Shown in pieces: positions 8,059 to 16,229 of a stretch of DNA of 64,000 nucleotides. The stretch spans positions 72,160-136,159 of the forward strand of contig NZ_LGDV01000191.1 of assembly GCF_001280015.1 (NCBI RefSeq), in the 5' to 3' direction. The notes under the pieces are model-generated. The model was given only the letters and a program-made list of their open reading frames with translations. It made no database searches and had not been told where the DNA came from. Each line of letters begins with the position of its first letter. The stretch's first letter is position 1. The translations under genes and the position numbers were made by a program. The DNA comes from Streptomyces sp. MMG1121 (lineage in GTDB: Bacteria; Actinomycetota; Actinomycetes; Streptomycetales; Streptomycetaceae).

Positions 8059-9071
8059 ACGCCCCCGAGACGACACAGACCGCGGAACGTCCGGCGGTCC
8101 CGCCGCTGACGAAGCCGGAGATGGGTCTTGCCGGTGTCGGTGCCCTTGCTGCCGCCGCGGTCGGCGCCCTGGGCTTGGTTTCCTCCTTCGACGCGGTGTC
8201 TCTCGCCGCTGCCCGTTGGGGCTTCTCTCAGCCGTGGATGCTGCCGGTCGGTAACGACGTAGCCATTCCGGTGTTCACCGTGGCCAACCTGCTGTTGATC
8301 CGGCTGGACATGGCGTTGGCGTGGGTTCGGTTCGTGCCCTGGGCGCTCACCCTGGTCACCTGCGGGCTGAACGTCGCCGCTGGGCACTCGCTGTGGGCGA
8401 AGGTGGCGCACGGGACGATGCCGCTGCTGTGGGTGGTCTTTTCCGAGATCGGCGCGCACGTCTACGCCGTCCGCATCGGCGCTGTGACCGGTCGGCGTAT
8501 GGAGAAGATCCGGTTCTCTCGCTGGCTGCTGGCCCCGGCGCCTACGTTCGCTCTGTGGCGTCGGATGACGCTGTGGGAGGTCACCTCCTACGCCGACGCC
8601 CTCGCGCTGGAGAAGGAACGGCTGCTGGCCCGCGCGGACCTGCGGGAGCGCTACGGCCGCACATGGCGCCGCCAGACCCCCCGCCGCGAACGCGTCCTAC
8701 TGCGACTGGGAGAACTCGCCCCGGCCGCCGCAGACATCAAGCCCGACCCGACGCCGGAGTCGGAACAGGCCCCGGCGGAGCCGAAGCGCGAGGTGCCCAA
8801 GCCGCGGCGCAAGCGGCCGGCCAAGGAAAAGGCCACCAAGCCGCAGCGCACACCGGCCGAACTGCTCGCTGAGGCACGCACCATCACGGCCGACTGGACG
8901 AACGCCAAGGTCAACGCCGAGGCACTGCGTAAGGCGCTGCACTGCGGAGCCCGTCCCGCCCGGCAGGTGCGGGATGCTCTGCTCGATGAGCGGGCCGCGA
9001 GCTACCCCCTGTACGCCGCCCTCGCCCCGGACGACGAGGCGGAGAGCGTCGCTGAGGGGGTGGCCGTGTGA
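8055..9071 (+). CDS. DUF2637 membrane protein (spread-type)
   Basis: The 338-residue product starts at the coupled ATG 8055. Residues about 25-150 contain four hydrophobic segments: around AGVGALAAAAVGALGL, DVAIPVFTVANLLLI, FVPWALTLVTCGLNVA and GTMPLLWVVFSEIGAHVYA. This is the layout of DUF2637 proteins found in nearly all Streptomyces AICEs and plasmids. The cytoplasmic C-terminal half is rich in Pro, Arg and Lys and ends in a small helical domain (RTPAELLAEARTITADW) that could bind DNA. DUF2637 proteins are thought to help intramycelial spread of the element. It is coupled to the GGDEF gene. Confidence 0.8.
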   Translation: MNAPETTQTAERPAVPPLTKPEMGLAGVGALAAAAVGALGLVSSFDAVSLAAARWGFSQPWMLPVGNDVAIPVFTVANLLLIRLDMALAWVRFVPWALTLVTCGLNVAAGHSLWAKVAHGTMPLLWVVFSEIGAHVYAVRIGAVTGRRMEKIRFSRWLLAPAPTFALWRRMTLWEVTSYADALALEKERLLARADLRERYGRTWRRQTPRRERVLLRLGELAPAAADIKPDPTPESEQAPAEPKREVPKPRRKRPAKEKATKPQRTPAELLAEARTITADWTNAKVNAEALRKALHCGARPARQVRDALLDERAASYPLYAALAPDDEAESVAEGVAV

Positions 9072-9718
9072 ACACCCTGACCACGGTCCTGCTGTCCGTG
9101 CTGCCGCTCGCCGTCGGTTGGGGGGTCCACGTGTGGTGGTTGCGGGGCTGTTTGAACACCGCCCGGCGTGACCCGCTCACCGGGTTACGCACCCGCGACG
9201 GCTTCACCCGCCGTGCCACAACCCTGCTCAAGGACCCGCGCGCGGTCGTCGTACTGGCCGACGTCGACAAGTTCAAGCACATCAACGACACCCACGGGCA
9301 CGCCGCCGGGGACGCCCTGCTGAAGGCGACCGCGGACCGGCTCGCCCACTACGTCGGCCGCTCCGGTGTCGCCGGACGGCTCGGGGGCGATGAGTTCGCC
9401 GCCGTGCTCATCGAGGACCACGGCACCGCTGCGGACCTGCTCGCCGTCCTGCACGGCGTGCTCGCCCGCCCCGTCGACGGCCAAGACCAAGCCGTCCGCA
9501 CCACGGTCAGTCTCGGGTGGGTGCGCGCCGCGGACTTCCCCGGCGACGACCTGTCCGGGCTGCTGCGCAGGGCGGATGAGGCGATGTACGCGGCCAAGCA
9601 GGGCCGCGCCGGGGCCCGCCGCGCGGGGCTTGGCTGGCTGTTCGCCACCGTCACAGGCCGTCGCGCCGGCCGAACTGGCGCCCGCACCGATGCCCCGGTC
9701 GTGGGGGTGGCGGCATGA
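9068..9718 (+). CDS. GGDEF-domain diguanylate cyclase
   Basis: GTG 9068 overlaps the previous stop (GTGA); 216 residues. One membrane segment (residues about 5-26) precedes a GGDEF domain that starts DPLTGL (35-40), contains the metal-binding LADVDKFKHIND (63-74) and has an intact GGDEF active site at 106-110. The inhibitory RxxD site expected just before it is absent, so feedback control may be missing. The C-terminus is basic. The predicted reaction makes cyclic di-GMP from two GTP. In Streptomyces c-di-GMP acts through BldD to delay development, so an element-borne enzyme could influence the host. It is coupled to its neighbours on both sides. Confidence 0.85.
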   Translation: MNTLTTVLLSVLPLAVGWGVHVWWLRGCLNTARRDPLTGLRTRDGFTRRATTLLKDPRAVVVLADVDKFKHINDTHGHAAGDALLKATADRLAHYVGRSGVAGRLGGDEFAAVLIEDHGTAADLLAVLHGVLARPVDGQDQAVRTTVSLGWVRAADFPGDDLSGLLRRADEAMYAAKQGRAGARRAGLGWLFATVTGRRAGRTGARTDAPVVGVAA

Positions 9719-10044
9719 AGTCCCAGCCGCTCGCCGCGGTCGGCACGTGGCGGCCGGTGATGGAGGTGGCGGGCTACCGCTGCCAGTGCACCGGCCAGTG
9801 CGGCAACCCGCATGCCAAGACGGAGGGTCGCTGTCCGCGCGAGCACCACGCGTACACCAGCAAGCGCGGTCACCGCATCCGCCTGATGGCGGCCCCTGCT
9901 GATGCGCTTACCCCGCCTGTGAAGGCCGCCGCGCTGCCGGTGGGGGAGCTGCGTGCCTGGTGCCCGGACTGCCACATCGCCGCCGCCCGCCGTGCTCGCA
10001 CTACGGCCCCGGTGGACGACGCGCCGGGCCTGTTCGATCTGTGA
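9715..10044 (+). CDS. Cys-rich AICE protein (putative zinc-binding)
   Basis: ATG 9715 overlaps the upstream stop; 109 residues. Cysteines cluster near the start (YRCQCTGQCGNPH), then one in EGRCPREHH, and two more in WCPDCHIA, with nearby His, as in small zinc-binding folds resembling HNH or zinc-ribbon proteins. No complete HNH catalytic set can be confirmed. It ends the coupled run that starts at 7448. A DNA-linked role is likely but not established. Confidence 0.65.
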   Translation: MKSQPLAAVGTWRPVMEVAGYRCQCTGQCGNPHAKTEGRCPREHHAYTSKRGHRIRLMAAPADALTPPVKAAALPVGELRAWCPDCHIAAARRARTTAPVDDAPGLFDL

Positions 10045-10108
10045 CGCCATCTGCTCCCGGCGGGCTGTGCGCCCGCAGACGACTCATCACCCCTAGGAGG
10101 GGTTAACC

Positions 10109-10426
10109 ATGGCTAAGCCCGACACTCGCCGCCTGGACCGCGAGATCCAACAGACCACCCGCAAGCTCAAGGCCGTTCAGGACCGCGAGATGTGGCCGCT
10201 GACCGGCCGCGAGCGCCGCGCCGTCCTGGCTGCAATGGCTAGCGGCTCATACAGGGTCGTACGCGGCAACAGCCCCGCGCGAGCCGAACGGAAGCTGACA
10301 ACCGCGTGGGGCTCGGCCGAGACGCGGCTGTCCACGGAGATCCACGCCCTGCAGACCGCGCGGCAACGGATCGTGAACGAGGCCGCCACCGTTAAGGCCG
10401 CCAAGAAGTCCTCGGGGTGGTGGTGA
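10109..10426 (+). CDS. Small helical AICE protein, unknown
   Basis: ATG 10109 sits behind a strong ribosome site (GGAGGGG); 105 residues. The sequence is basic and helical with coiled-coil character (LDREIQQTTRKLKAVQDREM, then HALQTARQRIVNEAATVKAA). There are no membrane segments or cysteines. It ends in a TGGTGGTGA that overlaps the next start. A DNA-binding or scaffolding role fits the composition; the family is not recognised. Confidence 0.6.
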   Translation: MAKPDTRRLDREIQQTTRKLKAVQDREMWPLTGRERRAVLAAMASGSYRVVRGNSPARAERKLTTAWGSAETRLSTEIHALQTARQRIVNEAATVKAAKKSSGWW

Positions 10427-10773
10427 CCGTGGCCGGCAAGAACACGCTGAGCCTGAAATGGATCACCGATCTATTCCGCGGCTCGGGTGACTCGATCCGT
10501 CAGCCGCTCCCCGCCGACTCGGCACAGTTCGTCTGTCTGTCCGGCAGCAACTTTGGCATCCACGGCCCGATCCCGGCGTCTCGGGCCCGCTTCACGGTCA
10601 ACCGACGCCGGGCATGGGGACACGACGTCCGCGCTTATCCGACCACCGGCCGCGACGGCACCCCGTTCACGGTCATCTACACCCGCGTCGCCTACACCGA
10701 CGCCCCCGGCCTTGAAGCCCTGATCACGGTCTTCGAGTTCCCCGCCGGCAGCGCACTCCCGCCCGGCATGTAA
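10423..10773 (+). CDS. Unknown AICE protein (116 aa)
   Basis: Several GTG codons are possible. GTG 10423, coupled to the previous stop by GTGA, is preferred, giving 116 residues (MTVAGKNTLSLKWITDLFRG...). The body is rich in beta-forming stretches and polar turns (FVCLSGSNFGIHGPIPASRA, VIYTRVAYTDAPGL). No motif is recognised. It lies just upstream of the traB gene, with 74 bases between, and may be co-transcribed with it. Confidence 0.6.
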   Translation: MTVAGKNTLSLKWITDLFRGSGDSIRQPLPADSAQFVCLSGSNFGIHGPIPASRARFTVNRRRAWGHDVRAYPTTGRDGTPFTVIYTRVAYTDAPGLEALITVFEFPAGSALPPGM

Positions 10774-10847
10774 CCCAACGGGCCCGGCCGCCCACCTCTC
10801 ACAGCGACGGCCGGGCCTTCCCTCCCGCCATTCCGGAAGGACCCTCA

Positions 10848-13079
10848 GTGAAGCACCCCGACGACGACAACGAACTCTTCAACCGACTCGAAGCCGAGAT
10901 GGCCACCGACTCCCGCCCCGACACGGGCGGTGAGGTAGTCGACCTCGACAAGGCCCGATCGGCGCGTGCCGAGTCGACCGACCCGAGCGCCCGCCCCGGC
11001 GCCGACCGGTCGCCCGACTCGCCCGCCGAGGAGTCGGCCGACCCGACCACCCGCGCTATGGTCGACCAGCCGACCCCGAAGGCCACCGGTCCGGGCTACC
11101 TCGGTCGGCTCGCCGCCGCCAAGCGCCGGGCCGTGATCCCCATCTGGCTGCGCTCGCTGGCCGAACTCAAGACCGCGTCCGCGTGGGTGGCCCGCCACTA
11201 CACGCATACCGTGGCCTACCACGCGTTTCGCTCCCCGTGGTACGCCGCCCGCCTGTCCATGCAGGCTCCGGCCGGGCTGGCCCGGTTCACCGGGGGCACG
11301 ATGCGGTGGGTGGCCGACCGCGAGGGCGAGCCGGTCCGCCTCGCGGCCGTGCGCCGCGAGGACGCCGCCGAGTACCTGAAGCTCTCGCGGCAGCGCGACG
11401 GACGGGTCCGACTGCGCACGCTGGTGGCCGTGCTGGGCATGTTCGTGGGCTTCGGTCTGGCGCTCGCCCTGTACGTGCTCGCCCCCGGCTGGCTGCAAGC
11501 CGTCTCGGTCGGCGCCCTGGTGCTCGCGCTCGGGGCCGCCGGACGCAAGGCCGATGATCCGGTTATCCACAGGGCTGTGGAAGTTCCGAAGGCATCCAAG
11601 CTCACGTCGGACATCGTGCTGCGGGCGCTTGGTGCGATCGGCATTGCCGCGATCAACCAGGCGCAGTCCAAGGGCCGGGACGGGTTCGAGTTCACGGCCC
11701 CGATCACCCGCGACGGCCCCGGCTGGCGGGCAGAGGGCGACCTGCCCTTCGGCGTGACCGTCACGGACGTGATCGAGAAGCGGGAACGCCTCGCGTCGGG
11801 ACTGCGCCGGCCGCTGGGCTGCGTGTGGCCGGAGGCGGAGTCGGAGGAGCACCCCGGCCACCTCGTTCTGTGGGTCGGTGACCAGACCCTCAAGGCCGCA
11901 CGGAAGCCCGCGTGGCCGCTGCTGAAGTCCGGCACGGTCGACCTGTTCAAGCCGGTCGCCTACGGCACCGACCAGCGCGGACGGTGGGCCGAGGTCACGC
12001 TCATGTTCATCGCCGGGATCATCGGCGCCATCCCCCGCATGGGCAAGACCTTCCTGCTCCGGCTGCTGCTGCTCATCGCCGCCCTCGACCCGCGGGCGGA
12101 AGTGCACAGCTACGACATGAAGGGCACCGGCGACCTGGACCCGGTCGGCGAGGCCGTCTCACACCGGCACGGCGTCGGCGAGGAGGACGCGACGATCCTG
12201 TACGCGCTCAACGACTTCCGCGCCCTGCGCGAGGAACTGCGGCGCCGTACCAAGGTGATCCGCTCGCTGCCCCGGGACATCTGCCCCGAGAACAAGGTGA
12301 CCAGCGCACTCGCGGACAAGCGCTCCCTGGGACTGCACCCGATCGTGGTCGGTGTGGATGAGTGCCAGGTTCTGTTCGAGCACGCCGAGCACGGCAAGGA
12401 GTTCGAGGAGATCGCCACCGACCTGGTCAAGCGCGGTCCCGCCACCGGGATCGTGCTGCTGCTCGCCACGCAGCGCCCCGACGCCAAGTCGCTGCCCACC
12501 GGCATCTCGGCGAACGCGAGCACGCGGTTCTGCCTGAAGGTGATGGGCCAGACCGAGAACGACATGGTTCTCGGCACGTCCTCCTACAAGCGTGGGGTGC
12601 GGGCCACGATGTTCGCGTGGGGTGACAAGGGCCTGCACTACTTCGTGGGTGAAGGCTCCGACGCCCGGATCGTCTCCAGCACGTTCCTGGACGCGCCCAT
12701 GGCCGAGCGCGTCGCGGTCCGCGCCCGCAGCGTGCGGGAGAAGGCCGGACTGCTGTCCGGCTACGCACTCGGGGAGGCACCCGAGGCGGTCACCGGCCCG
12801 TCCTACGACCTGCTCGCCGACGTCGCGGCCGTGGTGCCGGAGACCGAGGAGCGGGTGTGGAACGAGCGGATCGCCGCCCGCCTCGCCGAACTGCGCCCCG
12901 AGGTCTACGGCGGCTGGAGGGGCGAGAACGTCACCAGCGCGCTCAAGCCGCACCACGTCCGCACCCGCGACGTGGCGGGGACGACGGACGACGGCACCCG
13001 CACCACCCGCCGGGGCATCGCCCGCGCCGACCTCATGAAGGCGATTGCGGAGCGTAGCGAAAACCCGGGCGCCGCATAG
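10848..13079 (+). CDS. traB: TraB/TraSA-type FtsK-SpoIIIE DNA translocase
   Basis: GTG 10848 gives 743 residues. The N-terminal 75 residues are acidic and disordered. Two hydrophobic segments lie near residues 190-235. The motor domain has Walker A GAIPRMGKT (about 391-399) and Walker B IVVGVDEC (about 499-506), followed by the FtsK-type LLLATQRPDA. The C-terminal 80 residues form a winged-helix-like region. Conjugation in mycelial Streptomyces uses a single hexameric TraB motor at the hyphal tip that moves double-stranded DNA, recognising clt repeats through its C-terminal domain. The repeats 13088-13178 immediately downstream are the probable clt. It is the key conjugation gene of the element. 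Confidence 0.93.
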   Translation: MKHPDDDNELFNRLEAEMATDSRPDTGGEVVDLDKARSARAESTDPSARPGADRSPDSPAEESADPTTRAMVDQPTPKATGPGYLGRLAAAKRRAVIPIWLRSLAELKTASAWVARHYTHTVAYHAFRSPWYAARLSMQAPAGLARFTGGTMRWVADREGEPVRLAAVRREDAAEYLKLSRQRDGRVRLRTLVAVLGMFVGFGLALALYVLAPGWLQAVSVGALVLALGAAGRKADDPVIHRAVEVPKASKLTSDIVLRALGAIGIAAINQAQSKGRDGFEFTAPITRDGPGWRAEGDLPFGVTVTDVIEKRERLASGLRRPLGCVWPEAESEEHPGHLVLWVGDQTLKAARKPAWPLLKSGTVDLFKPVAYGTDQRGRWAEVTLMFIAGIIGAIPRMGKTFLLRLLLLIAALDPRAEVHSYDMKGTGDLDPVGEAVSHRHGVGEEDATILYALNDFRALREELRRRTKVIRSLPRDICPENKVTSALADKRSLGLHPIVVGVDECQVLFEHAEHGKEFEEIATDLVKRGPATGIVLLLATQRPDAKSLPTGISANASTRFCLKVMGQTENDMVLGTSSYKRGVRATMFAWGDKGLHYFVGEGSDARIVSSTFLDAPMAERVAVRARSVREKAGLLSGYALGEAPEAVTGPSYDLLADVAAVVPETEERVWNERIAARLAELRPEVYGGWRGENVTSALKPHHVRTRDVAGTTDDGTRTTRRGIARADLMKAIAERSENPGAA

Positions 13080-13087
13080 GCCCGGAC

Positions 13088-13178
13088 GGTGCTACCGGTA
13101 GCACCCACACCTGCTACCGGTAGCACCCCCGCTAGCACCCCAAACACGCCCCCACCTGTGATCTAGCGGATAGCACCC
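13088..13178. repeat. Probable clt: repeated TAGCACCC boxes downstream of traB
   Basis: The octamer TAGCACCC occurs four times in the same orientation: 13099-13106, 13121-13128, 13133-13140 and 13171-13178. The first two also form palindromes; 13088-13105 is the perfect 18-bp GGTGCTACCGGTAGCACC. Known clt loci carry 8-bp repeats recognised by TraB and lie next to traB, so position, unit length and copy number all fit. Confidence 0.65.
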
Positions 13179-13219
13179 CACCTGCGGAAACCGCTGAAAA
13201 CCGCCTGGAAGGGCCCCTG

Positions 13220-13474
13220 ATGACCCCCATCCTCCTTGCTATCGCCTGCCTGTTCATAGTCACCCTGAGTTACGGCGGGCTGTGTGCGGCCTCGCCGTTC
13301 GGTAACTGCCGCAAGTGCCGCGGCATGGGCCACCAGCTCAAGACCGACCGCAAGGGACGCCTCAAGCGCGGCAAGGACTGCCGCCGCTGCCACGCGACCG
13401 GCAAGCGCATCCGCGTCGGTCGCTGGCTCTACAACCGCTGGGCCCGCATCTACCGCGCCGGCACCGCCGACTGA
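13220..13474 (+). CDS. Small membrane-anchored Cys-rich protein
   Basis: ATG 13220 gives 84 residues. An N-terminal hydrophobic segment (ILLAIACLFIVTLSYGGLCA) is followed by two CxxC pairs, CRKCRGMGH and CRRCHATGK, which resemble a DnaJ-type zinc centre, and a strongly basic tail. Proteins of this kind recur after traB in Streptomyces AICEs, in the spread (spd) region. A role in spreading the element between compartments is inferred from position. Confidence 0.7.
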   Translation: MTPILLAIACLFIVTLSYGGLCAASPFGNCRKCRGMGHQLKTDRKGRLKRGKDCRRCHATGKRIRVGRWLYNRWARIYRAGTAD

Positions 13475-13491
13475 CCACGAAGGGACCACCC

Positions 13492-13689
13492 ATGACCCAC
13501 AACCCCGAGCCCGCTCAGCCCCCGATCGTCATCGTCCACGACGAAGGCGCGGACCTCCTCAACCTGGCCCGCGCCGAACGCTCTCTGTCCGGCGAGCCGC
13601 CGGTCACCGTTGATGAACTCCGCCGTCTCATAGCCGAGATGCGTGCCCGCGCCGCCCACTTCGGCTCGCGCCCGGAGACGGGCCGATGA
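13492..13689 (+). CDS. Small acidic/helical spd-region protein
   Basis: ATG 13492, with ribosome site AAGGGA, gives 65 residues. The N-terminus is Pro-rich (EPAQPPIVIVHDEGADLL) and the rest is helical (VDELRRLIAEMRARAAHF). It overlaps the next gene by ATGA, so the pair is translated together. I do not recognise a family. Confidence 0.6.
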   Translation: MTHNPEPAQPPIVIVHDEGADLLNLARAERSLSGEPPVTVDELRRLIAEMRARAAHFGSRPETGR

Positions 13690-13880
13690 TCCTCACCTTC
13701 TCGGCCGTGCTGCTCTTCGGTCTCGCCTCCGCCATCGCCGTCAAGACCAGGTCGACCGGCGCGGGTGCCGCGGTGCTGCTGTTCCTCTTCGGGTTCTTCA
13801 CCGCCGGAACCGGCGCCTACGGGCCCATTCGCGACCTGGTGGCGTCCTTCGCCCGGTTCCTGTCCCAGCTCGGCCACTGA
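13686..13880 (+). CDS. Small two-helix membrane protein (spd-like)
   Basis: The coupled ATG 13686 gives 64 residues. Two hydrophobic segments, ILTFSAVLLFGLASAIA and GAAVLLFLFGFFTAGTGA, are joined by a short basic loop, leaving an amphipathic C-terminus (LVASFARFLSQLGH). Small hydrophobic Spd proteins are a hallmark of Streptomyces plasmid transfer regions and are thought to work with TraB in intramycelial spread. Assignment is by topology and location. Confidence 0.65.
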   Translation: MILTFSAVLLFGLASAIAVKTRSTGAGAAVLLFLFGFFTAGTGAYGPIRDLVASFARFLSQLGH

Positions 13881-13893
13881 CCGGAGGCATCCC

Positions 13894-14490
13894 GTGAACG
13901 AACCCATCGTCGTGCGGCACTGGGCTATCACCGCCGCGCCCAAGGCAGCGCCCGCCGTCGCCACCACGACCGTGCTCGCCCTCGCCCGGATCTGGAACGC
14001 CAACGGCGCCGAACACTCCGTCGGCAACGCCGCCCTCATGGCGGTCCTCGCCGCCGGAGCAGCAGCGGGCGGCGCTTCCCTGGCTCGCGCCGGTGAGCCC
14101 GTGCTCGCCGCTACCGGTTACGCCGTCTCCGGCAGCCTCGCCCTCGCGGGCGTCGCCGGATACTCCGACGACCTGTCCCTGCCGCTGCTGCTGTGGGCGC
14201 TGGCCACCGTGCTCGCCTACTGCTTCACCGCCCGCCACTGGCGCCAGGACCGGCGCGACGCCCTCGACCACCAGCGGCACATGGGCGAGCGGCGCGAGGA
14301 ACGCGCCCACATCGAGCGCGTCGAGACCATCCGCGCCACCGCTCAGATCGAGGTGGCCCGCGCCGGAACCGCCTACGCCGAACAGCTCGCCCAGGCGCTC
14401 ATCACCCGATCCACACTGCCCGGCTTCGACGCCACGGCCCTGGAGTCCGCCGGACTGCCTGAACTCCCCATCGCACGGGAGGCCCGGTGA
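13894..14490 (+). CDS. Membrane protein with long cytoplasmic helix (spd-like)
   Basis: GTG 13894 follows ribosome site GGAGG; 198 residues. Three to four hydrophobic segments fall between residues about 25 and 115 (for example [19 protein letters not shown] and [16 protein letters not shown]). A charged helical stretch follows ([20 protein letters not shown]), probably a coiled coil. The end overlaps the next start (GTGA). The layout matches SpdB-like proteins of Streptomyces conjugative elements; the assignment rests on topology and neighbours. Confidence 0.65.
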   Translation: MNEPIVVRHWAITAAPKAAPAVATTTVLALARIWNANGAEHSVGNAALMAVLAAGAAAGGASLARAGEPVLAATGYAVSGSLALAGVAGYSDDLSLPLLLWALATVLAYCFTARHWRQDRRDALDHQRHMGERREERAHIERVETIRATAQIEVARAGTAYAEQLAQALITRSTLPGFDATALESAGLPELPIAREAR

Positions 14491-14675
14491 CGTTCGAGAT
14501 CCGCGTCATCTGCACCCCGGACGACGCCGACTGCGTCAGCAGCGCTCTCGCCGCTGTGTTCGAGACCGGCGCCGCGCGCCGGTACCCCACCCGCGACGGC
14601 AAACGACTGCGGCTCTACGTCACCGCCGATCACCGCAACTCCGGCACCCACCCCAACCACCTCGAAAGCGAGTGA
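14487..14675 (+). CDS. Small AICE protein, unknown (62 aa)
   Basis: The start GTG 14487 overlaps the upstream stop. The 62-residue product ([20 protein letters not shown]...) has a beta-alpha-beta pattern like a small ferredoxin-like fold, with a basic stretch in the second half ([18 protein letters not shown]). It sits directly before ssb, only five bases away, so it may be part of the replication module. Function is unknown. Confidence 0.6.
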   Translation: MTFEIRVICTPDDADCVSSALAAVFETGAARRYPTRDGKRLRLYVTADHRNSGTHPNHLESE

Positions 14676-14680
14676 TCCCC

Positions 14681-15172
14681 ATGGCCGTGGGAGAGACCAC
14701 CATCACCGTCGTCGGCAACCTCACCGACGACCCCGAACTCCGCTTCACCCCGTCCGGCGCGGCACTGGCCAAGTTCTCCGTCGCATCCACCCCGCGCACC
14801 TACGACAAGACCTCCGGCCAGTGGCAGGACGGCACCGCGATGTTCCTGCGCTGCACCGCATGGCGCGACCTCGCCGAGCACGTCGCCGACAGCCTCACCA
14901 AGGGCATGCGCGTGGTCGTCACCGGCCGTCTGCGTCAGCACAACTGGCAGAACGAGCAGGGAGAGAACCGCTCGATGCTCGCCCTGGAAGTCGACGACAT
15001 CGGCCCCTCGCTCCAGTTCGCCACAGCCAAGGTCGAACGCTCCCAGCGCAAGAACGCCGCGACCGCCCCGGCCGCCGACCCGTGGAACACCGCCGCCCCC
15101 GCCTCCAGCGGATGGGGCACCCCCGCTCCCGCCGGTGGTGACCGGCAGCAGGGCGACGAACCGCCGTTCTAG
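14681..15172 (+). CDS. ssb: Single-stranded DNA-binding protein
   Basis: ATG 14681 gives 163 residues. The N-terminal OB fold is clear: [20 protein letters not shown], then [18 protein letters not shown] and [13 protein letters not shown]. The tail is rich in Pro, Ala and Gly and ends in the acidic DEPPF tip used by SSB proteins to recruit partners. It is an element copy distinct from the host ssb, and stands just before the prim-pol and helicase genes, so it probably coats single-stranded DNA during AICE replication. Confidence 0.93.
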   Translation: MAVGETTITVVGNLTDDPELRFTPSGAALAKFSVASTPRTYDKTSGQWQDGTAMFLRCTAWRDLAEHVADSLTKGMRVVVTGRLRQHNWQNEQGENRSMLALEVDDIGPSLQFATAKVERSQRKNAATAPAADPWNTAAPASSGWGTPAPAGGDRQQGDEPPF

Positions 15173-15184
15173 ATACACCCGGGG

Positions 15185-15260
15185 CGGGCGCCGTCTCACC
15201 ACAAGCCTGCGCCCGCCCCGGTTCTCCAGTCCCTCCGCAGAGAATCAGGAGACCCCCAGC
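15185..15260 (+). repeat. Duplicated 5' leader, copy B, with hairpin
   Basis: The leader of the prim-pol gene matches copy A (7386-7447) in three blocks. Here it also forms a stem, cgggcg / cgcccg, around the shared gccgtctcaccaca segment (about 15185-15216). It may link expression of replication genes with the transfer cluster. Confidence 0.55.
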
Positions 15261-16229
15261 ATGACCCAACACGCGGCATTCGGCGAGGGCCCATCGACCC
15301 GTACCCCCCAGACGAGGCGCACCCCCTTCCGGCCGCCCCTCTCCCACCTCCCACTCGTCACGTGCGAGCACCTGCGCACCGCCCTGGCCCTGGCAGAAGC
15401 GGGCGTTCCGGTGCTGCCCCTGCGGGAGGGCAAGGGGCCGTTCGGCAACTGCCGCACCTGCACCCGCGGCGCCTGCGGCGGCCGGCCCAACATGAAGAGC
15501 GCAGGGACATGCCGCTGCCCCGCCCCGTGCCACGCCTGGGCCGCAGCGACCACAGACCCCCGTGTGATCACCTCCCCCGCCTGGTCTCCGGCATGGCGTG
15601 CGGCCGGAGCGGTCGGCTACCACCCGGCAGGATGCAGGCTCACCGTCGTGGACCTGGACAACGCCAGCGCCGTGGCCTGGGCATGCCGAACGCTCCCGGC
15701 CACCCGGACCGTGCCCACCACCCGCGGCGAGCACTGGCTATACCTCGGGACCATGCAGTCCGCCAACGCCGTCCGGCCCGGCCTGGACATCAAATCGCGC
15801 ATGGTCTACGCCCGCTGGCTCGGACCCGGCACCGGCACCATGAGCGCACTGCCGTCCACCGTCCGCGCCCTGATGGTGAAGGAAGAGGCCACCCCCGCCC
15901 GCGCCGGGGTGGCCTCTTCCCTCACCCCGCGCGCCACGTGGGACCGGTCCGTGGCCCACGGATGCCGCCACACCGAGCGCTACATCCGCACCGGCCTGGA
16001 ACGCGGCCTCGCCATGGTCACCGCCCACACCGAATCCGGCGCCGGATCACAGGCGTTCGGCGTGGCCCGGTTCCTGGCAGCCCAGCACGCGCAGTGCGCC
16101 GGACCGTGCGGCCTGGACGCCATCGGCGAAGAGATCGTGGCCGCGGCCGTCGCCGTCGGCGTCCCCGAGCCGTACGCCGAGCGAGCCGTCACCAACGGCC
16201 TCGCCACCGGCAAGGAGCACGCCGCATGA
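15261..16229 (+). CDS. Bifunctional DNA primase/polymerase (prim-pol) domain protein
   Basis: ATG 15261 gives 322 residues. The start region RTALALAEAGVPVLPL followed by a Cys cluster (CRTCTRGACGG ... CRCPAPCHAW) and then CRLTVVDLDN (the catalytic Asp pair near residue 130) is typical of actinobacterial prim-pol proteins. GEHWLYLG and LDIKSRMVYA match the later conserved strands. The C-terminal 100 residues are helical. It overlaps the helicase gene by ATGA. Together these probably initiate element replication after excision, as in AICEs of the prim-pol replicase type. Confidence 0.87.
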   Translation: MTQHAAFGEGPSTRTPQTRRTPFRPPLSHLPLVTCEHLRTALALAEAGVPVLPLREGKGPFGNCRTCTRGACGGRPNMKSAGTCRCPAPCHAWAAATTDPRVITSPAWSPAWRAAGAVGYHPAGCRLTVVDLDNASAVAWACRTLPATRTVPTTRGEHWLYLGTMQSANAVRPGLDIKSRMVYARWLGPGTGTMSALPSTVRALMVKEEATPARAGVASSLTPRATWDRSVAHGCRHTERYIRTGLERGLAMVTAHTESGAGSQAFGVARFLAAQHAQCAGPCGLDAIGEEIVAAAVAVGVPEPYAERAVTNGLATGKEHAA

